Origin: an uncultured Cohaesibacter sp.
Lineage (GTDB): Bacteria > Pseudomonadota > Alphaproteobacteria > Rhizobiales > Cohaesibacteraceae
DNA length: 64,000 nucleotides
Assembly: GCF_963664735.1 (NCBI RefSeq)
Contig: NZ_OY761553.1
Span: 1,937,303-2,001,302, forward strand
Direction: 5' to 3'
Of this stretch, positions 35,844-45,191 are shown piece by piece. The notes beneath the pieces are model-generated. The model saw nothing but the letters and a program-made list of their open reading frames with translations, ran no database searches and was not told the DNA's origin. A program made the translations under genes and the position numbers. The first letter of the stretch is position 1. Each line of letters begins with the position of its first letter.

Positions 35844-36926
35844 ATGCGGCACGTTGCCCTCATTCTTGCAATCCTGTTGCTGATCCCTGCACACGCCTTC
35901 TCTCAGACAAATGCAAGTTGGACCGTTCAAAAAATCACAGGAACCGCCTACATCGCCCAAAAAGGTGCTGATGCCAGTGTGGTCCGCAGGGGATCGGTTT
36001 TGCATCCGGGCCAAACCCTTTCCACACAGGCAAGAACCCGCCTTCTGTTGACCCGGGGGAAAGAACGCATTCAGGTTGGCCCGCAGGCCATTTTGGCGAT
36101 CCCTCCGTCTCAGTATAACGAACCAGGCAAAACACTCATCCTGCAACAGAGCGGGCGCGTACAAGTCACCGCGAACGTTAGGGACGTGAAGCATTTTTCT
36201 GTCAAGACACCTTATTTGACGGCCATCGTTAAGGGCACCATCTTCACGGTTGATGTGGCCCGTAACAGGTCTTTTGTTTCTGTGCAGCGCGGTCGCGTAG
36301 AGGTTTCTGATAACGGAACCGGCAACACGACAGAGATTACGCTCGGGCAGCGGGCAACTGTCAGCGTTACGCCTTCAGGCAAACGACAGTTAAACGTTGC
36401 GGCCGCCGGAAAGAAACCTGCCATTCGCCAGATCAAGGCGAAAAAGGCCAAACCGAATTTTTATGCCACAGTGCAGGTCAAGGGCAAAACAATGGCGCTG
36501 CAACCGGGCAGCAAAAAGCAAACGACAACCGTTGAGGCTGTTCGCGCTGAAGTCACGACAACAGGCCGCTCAAAGTCTTCGAAAGCGAGTAATTCTTCGA
36601 ATGGAGCATCGTCGTCAGCTTCCCGGTCATCTTATGACGACAGCTCTGATGATGATGGGGAAAATGAAAGCTACAGTTCCAGCATAGGACCGGGCAATAG
36701 CAATGGTGCAGGCAATTCATCCAATAGCAACGCCAGCAGCACCGCCACGAGCAAGTCAAGCGACAGCTCTTCTTCGTCTTCGGCCACCTCGTCAAGCACC
36801 AGTCCGGGCAATAGCAATGGCGCAGGCAATTCATCCAATAGCAACGCCAGCAGCACCGCCACGAGCAACAGCAACGCCGGTGTCTCGAATGGGAATGCCT
36901 TTGGCAACAGCAACAGCGACGACTAA
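35844..36926 (+). CDS. FecR-domain protein with repetitive Ser/Asn tail
   Basis: A 360-residue exported protein: signal peptide (MRHVALILAILLLIPAHAFS), then a FecR-type domain (LHPGQTLSTQARTRLLLTRG, FSVKTPYLTAIVKGTIFTVDV, VSVQRGRVEVSD) and a Lys-rich linker. The last ~120 residues are Ser, Asn, Gly and Asp only in large part, with the unit PGNSNGAGNSSNSNASSTAT present twice. FecR domains in such proteins are often not anti-sigma factors but envelope or surface modules. AAGGA is 10 bases before the ATG. The tail repeats are listed separately. Confidence 0.85.
   Translation: MRHVALILAILLLIPAHAFSQTNASWTVQKITGTAYIAQKGADASVVRRGSVLHPGQTLSTQARTRLLLTRGKERIQVGPQAILAIPPSQYNEPGKTLILQQSGRVQVTANVRDVKHFSVKTPYLTAIVKGTIFTVDVARNRSFVSVQRGRVEVSDNGTGNTTEITLGQRATVSVTPSGKRQLNVAAAGKKPAIRQIKAKKAKPNFYATVQVKGKTMALQPGSKKQTTTVEAVRAEVTTTGRSKSSKASNSSNGASSSASRSSYDDSSDDDGENESYSSSIGPGNSNGAGNSSNSNASSTATSKSSDSSSSSSATSSSTSPGNSNGAGNSSNSNASSTATSNSNAGVSNGNAFGNSNSDD
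36690..36868 (+). repeat. Two 65-bp in-frame direct repeats
   Basis: The 65-base unit at 36690-36754 recurs at 36804-36868 with a single T/C difference. It encodes the repeated Ser/Asn/Gly segment of the FecR-domain protein. The near identity at DNA level indicates a recent duplication or ongoing homogenisation. Confidence 0.9.
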
Positions 36927-36957
36927 CTAACGCACCCTGGCACCACATCTGCAAAAC

Positions 36958-36990
36958 AAAACCGGCCCCAGAAGCTGAGGCCGGTTTTTA
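36958..36990. terminator. Bidirectional Rho-independent terminator
   Basis: AAAACCGGCC pairs with GGCCGGTTTT around an 11-base loop, with T-runs on both strands. It lies between the convergent FecR-domain gene and glyQ. Confidence 0.9.
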
Positions 36991-37024
36991 TTCGCTATGA
37001 TCAGGTTTCTTGTCCGCGCGGACC

Positions 37025-37972
37025 TTAGCCCTCGTACCCCAAGCCGCCAGCTTTGGTTTTGAGAAATGCTTCGCCGCAGGATTTTGCCAATTCGCGTACA
37101 CGCAGAATGTAGCTCTGGCGCTCTGTCACAGAAATGACGCCGCGCGCATCGAGCAGATTGAAAACGTGGGATGCCTTGATGCACTGGTCATAGGCCGGGA
37201 AAACGCAGTAATGCATTCCGGCTTCGGTGCCAGCCTTCTCGCCCTGAGCCAGAAGGGATCGGCACTCTCCTTCAGCATCGGAGAAGTGACGGAAGAGCAT
37301 CTCGGTGTTGGCATATTCGAAGTTATGGCGGGAATATTCCTGCTCGGTCTGCAAAAAGACATCGCCATAGGTAATCCGGGCGTCGCCGTCACGGCCATTG
37401 AAGTTGAGGTCATAGACATTATCCACGCCCTGCACATACATGGCCAGACGTTCCAGACCATAGGTCAACTCGCCAGCAACCGGGGAGCACTCGAAACCAG
37501 CCACCTGCTGGAAGTAGGTGAACTGGGAGACTTCCATACCATCGCACCAGCATTCCCAACCTAGGCCCCAGGAACCGGTGGTCGGGTTTTCCCAGTCATC
37601 CTCAACAAAACGGACATCATGAATGGAGCTGTCGATACCGATCGCCTTCAGAGATCCCAGATAAAGATCTTGCAGATTCTCAGGGCTCGGTTTCAGCAGA
37701 ACCTGAAACTGATAATAATGCTGCAAACGGTTCGGGTTTTCACCATATCGACCATCTGTCGGGCGGCGAGACGGCTGTACATAGGCAACATTCCAAGGCC
37801 GCGGCCCCAAAGCGCGCAGCGTTGTCGAAGGATGCAGCGTACCGGCGCCGACTTCCATGTCATAGGGCTGGAGGATTGCACAGCCGTAATCGGCCCAATA
37901 GGTCTGCAGAGCCAAAATCATACCCTGAAAAGAGCGTTGTGGCTGCATGTGAGGGGCTAGAATGTCGGTCAT
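37025..37972 (-). CDS. glyQ: Glycyl-tRNA synthetase alpha subunit
   Basis: A 315-residue class II synthetase subunit. It carries [33 protein letters not shown] (cited in part: [19 protein letters not shown]), the motif 2 region [27 protein letters not shown] (core [19 protein letters not shown]) and motif 3 [16 protein letters not shown]. It attaches glycine to tRNA as an alpha2beta2 complex. The beta subunit gene glyS, normally close by, is not in this window: glyQ is followed by a terminator and a convergent gene. ATG 37972 is the most likely start; in-frame codons upstream at 37990 and 38008 are possible. Confidence 0.95.
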   Translation of the reverse strand: MTDILAPHMQPQRSFQGMILALQTYWADYGCAILQPYDMEVGAGTLHPSTTLRALGPRPWNVAYVQPSRRPTDGRYGENPNRLQHYYQFQVLLKPSPENLQDLYLGSLKAIGIDSSIHDVRFVEDDWENPTTGSWGLGWECWCDGMEVSQFTYFQQVAGFECSPVAGELTYGLERLAMYVQGVDNVYDLNFNGRDGDARITYGDVFLQTEQEYSRHNFEYANTEMLFRHFSDAEGECRSLLAQGEKAGTEAGMHYCVFPAYDQCIKASHVFNLLDARGVISVTERQSYILRVRELAKSCGEAFLKTKAGGLGYEG

Positions 37973-38008
37973 CTTACTAAAGCGTCTCATTTGAAGTGGA
38001 AAATTCAA

Positions 38009-38731
38009 TAATCTTATAGCCGAAGGCTCGGGCGGACCCTAATGCAATCAGCAGCATAAGAAAAGCAGGTTTTTTGCTGACTTTAATGTATGCGCACATT
38101 GATATGAAAGATTTGACATTGGCTACTTAATTTTGTGGAGCAAAATTGCGCTGGATCAACGAAAAATATTCCATTATGCTCTCAATATAGCATCGGTAAG
38201 TCGCTCTTTGCTGCCAATATGAACACAAGATGAATATGCCACTCAGGTTGCATTCATATTGTTTGCGCTATAAGCACGCCATCGGTTCAGGAGATGCGGC
38301 ATATCCCTGCATCGCAAGGAAGTAAACTCCCAACTTTCACAATTTGGGTTAGTTCAACAGTCCTTCAGACTTGTTGAACTAGCGATCTGCCTTTGACTTC
38401 GTGTTGACACTAAGCCCAGCTTTTCACGTCCCCAATCTGATGGCTACGGCTAAGCAGTCCCGCGATGAAGTTGCAATGCGACCCCCAACGCGCAATGCTT
38501 CAAAGGCGGATCGCACCGGTTGTCTTTGGACGCCCGAAAGCCCATCCGCCAATCTGGCCAAGCCCTCCGATACAATCGCAAAGCAAGTTTCTTGAAAACA
38601 CACTCCGCATTTTTGGCAGAGCAGCAATGAAAACCCTCATTTTCGAATATTTCCACTGGCAAGAGAACAAAGACTTCGATAGATCCTGAGCACCCAAGTT
38701 TCATGATCATCACAAGCACGTCAGTAGAACC
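38009..38731. other. Long intergenic region with a palindrome
   Basis: About 720 bases without a convincing gene, divergent between glyQ and the YitT-like gene. A 20-codon frame at 38627-38689 with several aromatic residues has no ribosome site and no terminator stems after it. The palindrome at 38350-38381 is listed separately. No T-box-like structure was seen ahead of glyQ. Confidence 0.5.
38350..38381. repeat. 13-bp interrupted palindrome
   Basis: TAGTTCAACAGTC (38350-38362) pairs with GAC-T-TGTTGAACTA (38368-38381), with one unpaired T and a 5-base loop. No T-run follows on either strand, so it may be a protein-binding site or an RNA hairpin. Confidence 0.6.
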
Positions 38732-39352
38732 ATGCAAGCAAACAAATCCGAGAAAGACGCTCAAAAGCACACACTTCTGGAAGATGCACAAGGCCTCGCC
38801 TTTGGTGTATTCGCCTGCTCACTCGGCATGGTGTTTCTGACCTATCTGGGATTCCTGACCGGCCAGACAGCGGGCCTGGCGCTGCTCATCTCCTATCTGA
38901 CCGATTATGATTTCGGCACGGTTTTCTTCCTCGTCAATATTCCATTCTACTGGTTTACCTACCACCGCATGGGATTACGCTTTACCATCAAGTCGATCAT
39001 TTGTGTGGTGGGCATGTCGGTGATGATGAAATTCGTGTCCCCGGCCATCAGTTTCGAGCATCTGGACCCACTGGTCGGCATGCTGGCTTTCGGAGCCTTG
39101 GTCGGAGCCGGACTTCTCGCCATCATCCGCCACGAAGGCAGCCTTGGCGGCGTTGGCGCCATGGCTGTTACCATTCAGGAATTTACCGGCTTCAAGGCCG
39201 GCTATGTTCAGCAGCTGATGGATTTTGCAATCTTCGGCACGGCGCTATTTTTCTTCCCATGGCAAATTATCGCCTGGTCGGTGTTCGGCTCGTTTGTGCT
39301 CAACTCGATCATTGCGATCAACCACAGGAGAGACCGCTATATCGGTCGCTAA
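38732..39352 (+). CDS. YitT family membrane protein
   Basis: A 206-residue membrane protein with five to six hydrophobic segments. It matches the first half of YitT-like proteins: LGMVFLTYLGFLTGQTAGLALLISYLT, cited core FLTGQTAGLALLISYL, followed by FFLVNIPFYWFTYHRMGLRFTIKS and GGVGAMAVTIQEFTGF. The substrate, if it is a transporter, is unknown. The ATG lacks a strong ribosome site. Confidence 0.75.
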   Translation: MQANKSEKDAQKHTLLEDAQGLAFGVFACSLGMVFLTYLGFLTGQTAGLALLISYLTDYDFGTVFFLVNIPFYWFTYHRMGLRFTIKSIICVVGMSVMMKFVSPAISFEHLDPLVGMLAFGALVGAGLLAIIRHEGSLGGVGAMAVTIQEFTGFKAGYVQQLMDFAIFGTALFFFPWQIIAWSVFGSFVLNSIIAINHRRDRYIGR

Positions 39353-39467
39353 TCAGAGGCTCTTCCATCAAGCCTGTTCAGGCGACCTTGACAGGGCAGC
39401 GGAAAAAACCATTAGATCAATGGACCATTCCAAAACGAATCCTCTTTAGCCCGACAGGACCTGTTTC

Positions 39468-40028
39468 ATGGCCCACGCTAGCTCAGATACACCGCGCGCA
39501 TTCATTCCGATGAAAATCGCCATCATGACGGTTTCCGACACTCGCACGATGGCCGATGACAAATCCGGACAGACGCTGGTTGATCGATTGCAAACAGCAG
39601 GCCACATTCTAGCCGACCGTGCGATCGTGAAAGATGATGTTGACGCCATTCAGGCGCAGGCGAAGAAATGGATCGCCAGCGACACGGTGGATGTGGTCAT
39701 TTCAACAGGAGGCACAGGTTTTACCGGTCGTGATGTCACACCAGAAGCCATGATACCCCTGTTTGACAAGCAAATGGATGGATTTTCATGGCTGTTTCAC
39801 AAGATCTCGTTTGAAACCATCGGCACATCGACCATCCAGTCTCGGGCTACAGCAGGCCTTGCTGGCTCCACCTTTATCTTCTGCATTCCCGGCTCGTCCG
39901 GTGCATGTAAAGATGCATGGGACGGCATTTTCGTGCATCAACTGGACTATCGCCACATGCCTTGTAATTTCGTTGAAATCATGCCGCGGCTGGATGAACA
40001 TCTCAAGCGCGAGAAGGCCCGCAGCTAA
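39468..40028 (+). CDS. moaB: Molybdenum cofactor biosynthesis protein B
   Basis: A 186-residue MoaB/MogA-fold protein, which adenylylates molybdopterin before metal insertion. It has IAIMTVSDTRTMADDKSGQTLVDRL near the N-terminus (core MTVSDTRTMADDKSGQ), the substrate loop VVISTGGTGFTGRDVTPEA, and GLAGSTFIFCIPGSSGACKDAW. The longer start at 39468 is preferred: AGGA lies 8 bases upstream and the extra residues before MKIA are usual in alphaproteobacterial MoaB. No other molybdenum genes are nearby. Confidence 0.92.
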   Translation: MAHASSDTPRAFIPMKIAIMTVSDTRTMADDKSGQTLVDRLQTAGHILADRAIVKDDVDAIQAQAKKWIASDTVDVVISTGGTGFTGRDVTPEAMIPLFDKQMDGFSWLFHKISFETIGTSTIQSRATAGLAGSTFIFCIPGSSGACKDAWDGIFVHQLDYRHMPCNFVEIMPRLDEHLKREKARS

Positions 40029-40054
40029 GTTTTTCTCGTTGACGGTCGGCCATG

Positions 40055-40074
40055 AAAAAAGCCCCAAAAGGGGC
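40055..40074 (-). terminator. Rho-independent terminator
   Basis: On the minus strand GCCCC and GGGGC close a TTTT loop, followed by six T. It ends the small gene at 40131 on the minus strand. Confidence 0.8.
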
Positions 40075-40130
40075 CGCTCATTTCTATTTATCCGAAAAGT
40101 ATGGTCTTAAGAGATCTTTGAGGACTGACG

Positions 40131-40466
40131 TCAGGCGACATCGCGCAACGCGGTTCCCATCTTGCGAATTGCATCAAAATCGCTAAATGTCGAGGCGGCT
40201 TCGGGGAAGACCTCCATGCTGGCAGCGGTCATGGCAACATAGAAATTGTCGACTTCCTCATCATCATCCAGTTCGCGCAATTTTTGCAAAGCTTCAAGTA
40301 TATTCTGGCAATCGGTATAACAGGGCGTTCCGGATTGGGTACACCATGCCAATTTCACATAGGCACCAAAACGCGGCCCCGACAAATCACCATTATCGAT
40401 ACGATTTTTAGCAAATTCCGCCAAGTCATCGACAAGCGAATCCAAAACAAACAAGTCCGTCGACAT
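40131..40466 (-). CDS. Small acidic protein of unknown function
   Basis: I do not recognise this 111-residue protein. It is acidic, probably helical, and has two Cys in the middle (AWCTQSGTPCYTDCQ, three in fact counting the last) whose spacing could bind metal or form disulfides. No signal peptide or membrane segment is visible. GGGGA lies 6 bases before the ATG, and a terminator follows, so it appears to be a genuine single-gene unit. Confidence 0.65.
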   Translation of the reverse strand: MSTDLFVLDSLVDDLAEFAKNRIDNGDLSGPRFGAYVKLAWCTQSGTPCYTDCQNILEALQKLRELDDDEEVDNFYVAMTAASMEVFPEAASTFSDFDAIRKMGTALRDVA

Positions 40467-40653
40467 TTGAGTTCCCCTACGTCCTCAATGGCCCAAGACT
40501 ATGTCAAATATACTTAATAAAGGATTGAGTTTCCGCTCTTGATTGCATTTTGTTAAGCATGAACCAAAAGCTGTTCATAGAACTCAAACAAACTCAATCA
40601 GTTGGAGTGTAGACGGAAGCTGAGCGAACTGGACAGGATTGGCTCCGCACCGA

Positions 40654-41517
40654 TCAGCTGCTCACAGTGAAATCAGCATAATCGGGCAGCGTCATGCGCA
40701 GAAGAATACCGTCTGCCGTAAGGGTCAGGCCCTCGGCTTGCGCTTCGGCAACCCTGTCCAAGCGCACAATTGCCAAGGCCTTGTTGTTGATGACGGCACC
40801 AATTGTACCAACAGGCTTTTCGCCTGCCAACACAGCAGTGCCTGTCATCGGCAAACTGTCGTCAGCTTCCAGCCGCACTAGGCGTTTGCGTGCGGTGCCC
40901 CTGTGGTGCATGCGGGAGACGACTTCCTGACCGACATAGCAGCCTTTTTCAAAATCAAGCGCCCCGAAATAGTCCATATTGATATCGTATGGGAAGACAT
41001 CACCCAACGCGAAATCCAAGCCGGCCTGAGGCACAAAAGCGGTCAGATGGCGCTCCAGATAAGCCCCTTCGAGATCCTGGTTGGTCTGCCACTGGCCCTT
41101 TGCACCATAGATCCGCCAGCCCAGCAAATCGGATCGCGTATCGCGCACGGCAATCCCTTCTGAGGCAACGCCATCGTCCAAGACAGTGCCACCAACGGCA
41201 TCGAAAACGACGCCCACATCCAGCTCCTGCTCTTCGATGGACACATCAGAGCGCATCCGGTACAGCCCCATTTTCATGATGAATGGGCTCAGAATATCCC
41301 GGTCCAGATCAAACAGAAAACCGCCCTCATGGCGCGACAGCAAGAAATCCAGTGCGACTTTGCCTTGCGGTGTCAACAAGGCTCCGTAACGCAACTCTCC
41401 CTCATTGAGATCATTGAGATCATTGGTTATCAAACGCTGCAGCAGGCTTTCCGCATCGCTGCCAGCCAATTTGACAACGGCACGATTGATCAGATGAAGA
41501 ACCTGTTGTTCAGGCAT
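40654..41517 (-). CDS. ygfZ: YgfZ/GcvT-like folate-binding protein
   Basis: A 287-residue homologue of YgfZ, a folate-dependent protein needed for some iron-sulfur enzymes and for tRNA modification. The family signature KGCYVGQEVVSRMHHRGTARKRLV is present in its core (KGCYVGQE with the conserved Cys), and the N-terminal folate-binding half starts with GSDAESLLQRLITNDLNDL. The ATG at 41517 follows AGAGGTG at 6 bases; a GTG at 41526 is less likely. Confidence 0.88.
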   Translation of the reverse strand: MPEQQVLHLINRAVVKLAGSDAESLLQRLITNDLNDLNEGELRYGALLTPQGKVALDFLLSRHEGGFLFDLDRDILSPFIMKMGLYRMRSDVSIEEQELDVGVVFDAVGGTVLDDGVASEGIAVRDTRSDLLGWRIYGAKGQWQTNQDLEGAYLERHLTAFVPQAGLDFALGDVFPYDINMDYFGALDFEKGCYVGQEVVSRMHHRGTARKRLVRLEADDSLPMTGTAVLAGEKPVGTIGAVINNKALAIVRLDRVAEAQAEGLTLTADGILLRMTLPDYADFTVSS

Positions 41518-41688
41518 GGCTAACACCTCTTCTCATTGGGACAACGGCGGGAGCGGATACTCACTCGGAATTATATAGGGATAATGCTTGGCTATCCAAC
41601 CATCATCGCCCAACCAACGCTCTACACACAAGAGCTACACACCGCAGCAAATGCGCCCAAAACACCCTACAGGCGAGCAGAGTTTGCA

Positions 41689-42546
41689 TCACCAGGCAAG
41701 GCGAGTCATGAAGCCTACGGTTTCCACATCCTCATGAGTGAGACGAAGATCGACCCGCTCATCGTCTGGCGCATCGCTTGGGCCGAAGTCCCGCGCGTGA
41801 ATGCCTGCGGTAATGAACAGGGCATCAATATTCTGATAATGGGCCCCACGCATGTCTGTGGGCAAGGCATCGCCAACTATCAAGACATCGGATTTCTGCA
41901 AAGGGGCTCCATGGGCTTTGGCAAAAGCGTCCATGGAAGCATCATAAATAGGGGCTTCCGGCTTGCCAGCCATGAAGATTTCGCCACCATAGGCTTCAAA
42001 CCGGTCTGCCAGAGCGCCAGCGCAATAGACCAAACGATCCCCCTGATCGGCAATGCGGTCCGGATTTGCGCAAATCAGCGGCAAGTGACGGTTGGCGAGA
42101 CGGTGAAGTTGCTCGTCGTAATCGTCCGTTGTTTCCGTCAGATTGTCCAGAAGACTGGTGCAGCAGATCATTTCCGCTTCGTCTTCCTCGACCAGTTCAA
42201 GACCGAGCCCCTCAAACAGAACAAGGTTGCGCGGATGTCCCAAATGATAGACGCGCTTTTTGCCTGTATCCAGAAGCGCCTTGCGCGTGACATCGCCAGA
42301 GGTCACCACCGTGTCATAGCAGGAACGCGGCACCCCCAATTCGTCGAGCTGCTCGCAAATTACGGCCGATGGCCTTGGCGCATTCGTGATGAGGACAACG
42401 GGGCCAAATTCCTTACGGAAACGGGTAAGCGCATCAACCGTGCAAGCATTCACTGTTTCGCCGTTGTGCAGAACGCCCCAGATATCAGACAAGAGCCCCT
42501 TGTAGTTAGGAGCGATGGCTGAAAGGCCGGCAATTCGGGAAGACAT
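41689..42546 (-). CDS. HAD-type hydrolase, TIGR01459 family
   Basis: A 285-residue HAD superfamily hydrolase. The nucleophile motif is YKGLLSDIWGVLHNGE, where the first Asp is kept and the second is replaced in the usual way of class IIA enzymes. Motif II is VVLITNAPRPS, and the metal-binding motif is VLIVGDALPTDMRGA. The family is restricted mainly to alphaproteobacteria and its substrate is unknown. AAGGGG lies 5 bases before the ATG. Confidence 0.88.
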   Translation of the reverse strand: MSSRIAGLSAIAPNYKGLLSDIWGVLHNGETVNACTVDALTRFRKEFGPVVLITNAPRPSAVICEQLDELGVPRSCYDTVVTSGDVTRKALLDTGKKRVYHLGHPRNLVLFEGLGLELVEEDEAEMICCTSLLDNLTETTDDYDEQLHRLANRHLPLICANPDRIADQGDRLVYCAGALADRFEAYGGEIFMAGKPEAPIYDASMDAFAKAHGAPLQKSDVLIVGDALPTDMRGAHYQNIDALFITAGIHARDFGPSDAPDDERVDLRLTHEDVETVGFMTRLAW

Positions 42547-42782
42547 GGTAACCCCTTTTTGTCCAGATATAGTTTAAAGTTCCTGCCAGTTGTCTCCTGA
42601 GAAAAATACGAGGTCAAGGGGCAGAAACGAACATCAGGGCCAAAAGATGTGAGCAAAGGACAATATCGCTCAAAAGACCACATTCAATAAGACGCAAGCA
42701 TATTAGACGCAGAGTGCAATGGTCCGAGAAAACGCGCGGTGTCTTTGCCCGGAGACCTCCCGTTTCAAGCAGGCGAGGCTCT

Positions 42783-44783
42783 CTACACCTCTATGAACTG
42801 ACCTCTTTCGGTGCCGGTTTGCAGGCCAAAATCATCGGCGGCTGGCAACCGGTCGTTCATGGCCGCGCCTCTTTGCGCGGATTCAACCCGTTGCTGTACT
42901 GCGCCAGCAGAAATCCGAGATTGCGCCTGGCGCACAGGTGCAGATGCAGGACCCGAAGCGCTCACAGGATCAAGCAAACCGGCAGCCTCTGCCAGAACGG
43001 CCCTGAACTGATCACGCGCCTCGCTATTGTTACCATCCTGCGCGGCCATTGCCCGCAGCGCTTGCGCAATCTTGGGATTTTCGCCCAGGGTTCGGCTCGC
43101 CTCAGAAGAATCCGACTGCCCTTGCCCTTCCTGCAAAACTGGAGAGGACAGCCCGCTCCCTCTTCCGACATCAGAGCTAGGGACGGAGACAGATGGAGCT
43201 GTGCGGCTTATCGGAGCAGGTTGCGCAGCTGGGCGCGACGGCGGCTCTGGGCGTTTGGAAGGCGCAGATTGGGGCCGATTGGCCGGGCGGCGGCTTCGCT
43301 GGGGGGCCGCCTGCTGCTGCTGGGGAATGGTGCCGGATTGCTCACTCGGACGAGCGCTTGCGCTCTTGAGAGGTTTGGCAGGGGCAAAATGGTTCCCTTG
43401 AGCCAGATGGACGTTATAGTCAATCAGATCAACCAGATCCCTTTCGCTCTCAACGTGGGTCACAATCAGGTCGATGCCTTTGCGCGACAGGAGGCGCGAG
43501 AAATCGGCGGGATGAATGTCCATGCCACGACCTGCATCCTTATGGGTCAGAACCGGCGCTGCGATCTTGGCGAACTTGACGCCCCTTTGCGCAAATTCAT
43601 CAAACCCGGCAGATAGATTGGTAATCCGATCTATCGAGAAGCGGAAGCCCATGGCAGCCAGCAGCTTGAGCGTTTCTTCTTCCAGCATTCCGAATTTGCG
43701 CATGTCCGCTTGTGAAAATTCCAGAATGACATGGGGTGCGAGGTCGCGATTCTGATCGAAAAGGTCCCGCATCAAGGCAAAGAAATCGCTGTCAGCCAAG
43801 CTTTCCAGCGACAGATTGCAAAAGAGATCAACCGGATGACCGCGATCCGCCAAGCGCCTCAAAAGACGAAAGGCCTCATTCATGGCCAAACGGTCGAGCA
43901 TCGGCAAAAACCGATTTTTGCGGCAGACCGGCAAGATGATATCCGGCGTCAACAAACTGCCATCATCAGCCTTCAGACGTGTCAACGCCTCGTAGAATTG
44001 AGGCTTTCGCATGGGCAGCGTAACGATTGGCTGCATAAAGAGCTCAATATGCCCCAAGGCAAGTGCGCGCCTGACCGCAGTTTCTTCTTCATCAGAAAAG
44101 GCCCTCTCGGCTTTGGCCAACCGGTCAGCTGCGGCTGAAAAATCGGCAGCGTCTACATCGATGTCAGCGTCCAGATACTCAGGCCCAGCTTCTGGCTCCG
44201 GCTCCGGTAAAGCATGGCGCGCTTCGCGCTCGCGCTCTCTGGTGGCTGCGGCCTGTGCCTCTGCGAGGCTTTTCTCGTTTCTGAGGGCCATATTGCGGGC
44301 ATTGGCCAGTAGATGCTGCTCCAGATCCTTGAAAGAGCCTGTTGCCGCCATCAGCTTTGCATTGATCTCGGAAACCTGCACTTCGTTCTTCCCGACCCTG
44401 TCATCCAGATCGGCGCAGCTTTCGGCCAATTGCTTGACCAGCGTACCTATCACGTCCAACTCGGCCAGAATGGGCTCGACCTCCTTTTCAAGACGTTCGG
44501 CAGCCGAGGCTTCCAACTGTTGAGAAAGCTCGCGCACGTCTTGCAGCTCTTTGGTCAATGCCAGTTTGAGCCGCGTCAGGTCATCCATCTGCTCATCAAG
44601 CAGCATGTGATCGCGAACGCGGCTGATCTGATAATGCACCAGAAGCAATGTCAAAATGATGCCAAAGGAAATCGGGGAGGCTTCGGTGATGGTGAGGCCG
44701 AACTTGAAATGCAGCATAGCGCCGACAGAGGCGGAAATGGCAACCATACAAATGGCGATAAAAACGGCTCCTAGCCTTTGCAT
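42783..44783 (-). CDS. Membrane-anchored protein with degenerate EAL domain
   Basis: A 666-residue protein: two membrane helices (about 5-22 and 36-52), a coiled coil to about 190, an EAL domain (about 235-480) and a Pro/Gln/Ser-rich disordered tail. The EAL signature is kept as FYEALTRL and the Glu in VESERDL is present, but the essential DDFG motif reads IDRITN, so the second metal-binding Asp is lost. Hydrolysis of cyclic di-GMP is thus unlikely; binding or a structural role is possible. GGAG lies 8 bases before the ATG. Confidence 0.85.
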   Translation of the reverse strand: MQRLGAVFIAICMVAISASVGAMLHFKFGLTITEASPISFGIILTLLLVHYQISRVRDHMLLDEQMDDLTRLKLALTKELQDVRELSQQLEASAAERLEKEVEPILAELDVIGTLVKQLAESCADLDDRVGKNEVQVSEINAKLMAATGSFKDLEQHLLANARNMALRNEKSLAEAQAAATREREREARHALPEPEPEAGPEYLDADIDVDAADFSAAADRLAKAERAFSDEEETAVRRALALGHIELFMQPIVTLPMRKPQFYEALTRLKADDGSLLTPDIILPVCRKNRFLPMLDRLAMNEAFRLLRRLADRGHPVDLFCNLSLESLADSDFFALMRDLFDQNRDLAPHVILEFSQADMRKFGMLEEETLKLLAAMGFRFSIDRITNLSAGFDEFAQRGVKFAKIAAPVLTHKDAGRGMDIHPADFSRLLSRKGIDLIVTHVESERDLVDLIDYNVHLAQGNHFAPAKPLKSASARPSEQSGTIPQQQQAAPQRSRRPANRPQSAPSKRPEPPSRPAAQPAPISRTAPSVSVPSSDVGRGSGLSSPVLQEGQGQSDSSEASRTLGENPKIAQALRAMAAQDGNNSEARDQFRAVLAEAAGLLDPVSASGPASAPVRQAQSRISAGAVQQRVESAQRGAAMNDRLPAADDFGLQTGTERGQFIEV

Positions 44784-45191
44784 GTTTTCATCTCCGTCGC
44801 AGGTTTTTTGTCCACCTGCTTGCTACACTGTTACTTCATCAGCTACGCGACTCGTACACAAAGTCGTATCCGCAGCCGTTACTTATTGGTTTTCTCTGAA
44901 AAACTCCATTGAATTTCAATGCGTTACAATCAGCATTCGCTTTATCACCGCTCACTAGCCGGACGAATCAAGCTGTTAACCAATTGTTAGGGTAATATGG
45001 CTGAGCGCCTTAGCAAAGTGTTTCACAAAAAGAGTGTGGGCTATTTTTCTATTCGGCTCCTTCGGCACCCCGAAAGCAGCGCTTGATCCTTTCCGGTCTG
45101 GGCTTTTGCCTATCCTCAAGCGATTGGCAAAAAGTGATCCGCATAGACGCTCATAATCGAGCGACGAGCCGGTGTGATTTAACTGCTTGAG
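44784..45191. other. Intergenic, no gene seen
   Basis: This holds the promoter of the EAL gene on the minus strand. No reading frame is supported; the structured RNA candidate follows to the right. Confidence 0.4.

Noticed and set aside
38009-38200. T-box or other aminoacyl-tRNA sensor ahead of glyQ
   Set aside because: No T-box sequence or specifier hairpin was seen, and T-boxes are rare in proteobacteria.
38627-38689. 20-codon frame with aromatic residues as a possible leader peptide for the YitT gene
   Set aside because: No ribosome site and no terminator or antiterminator stems between it and the gene.
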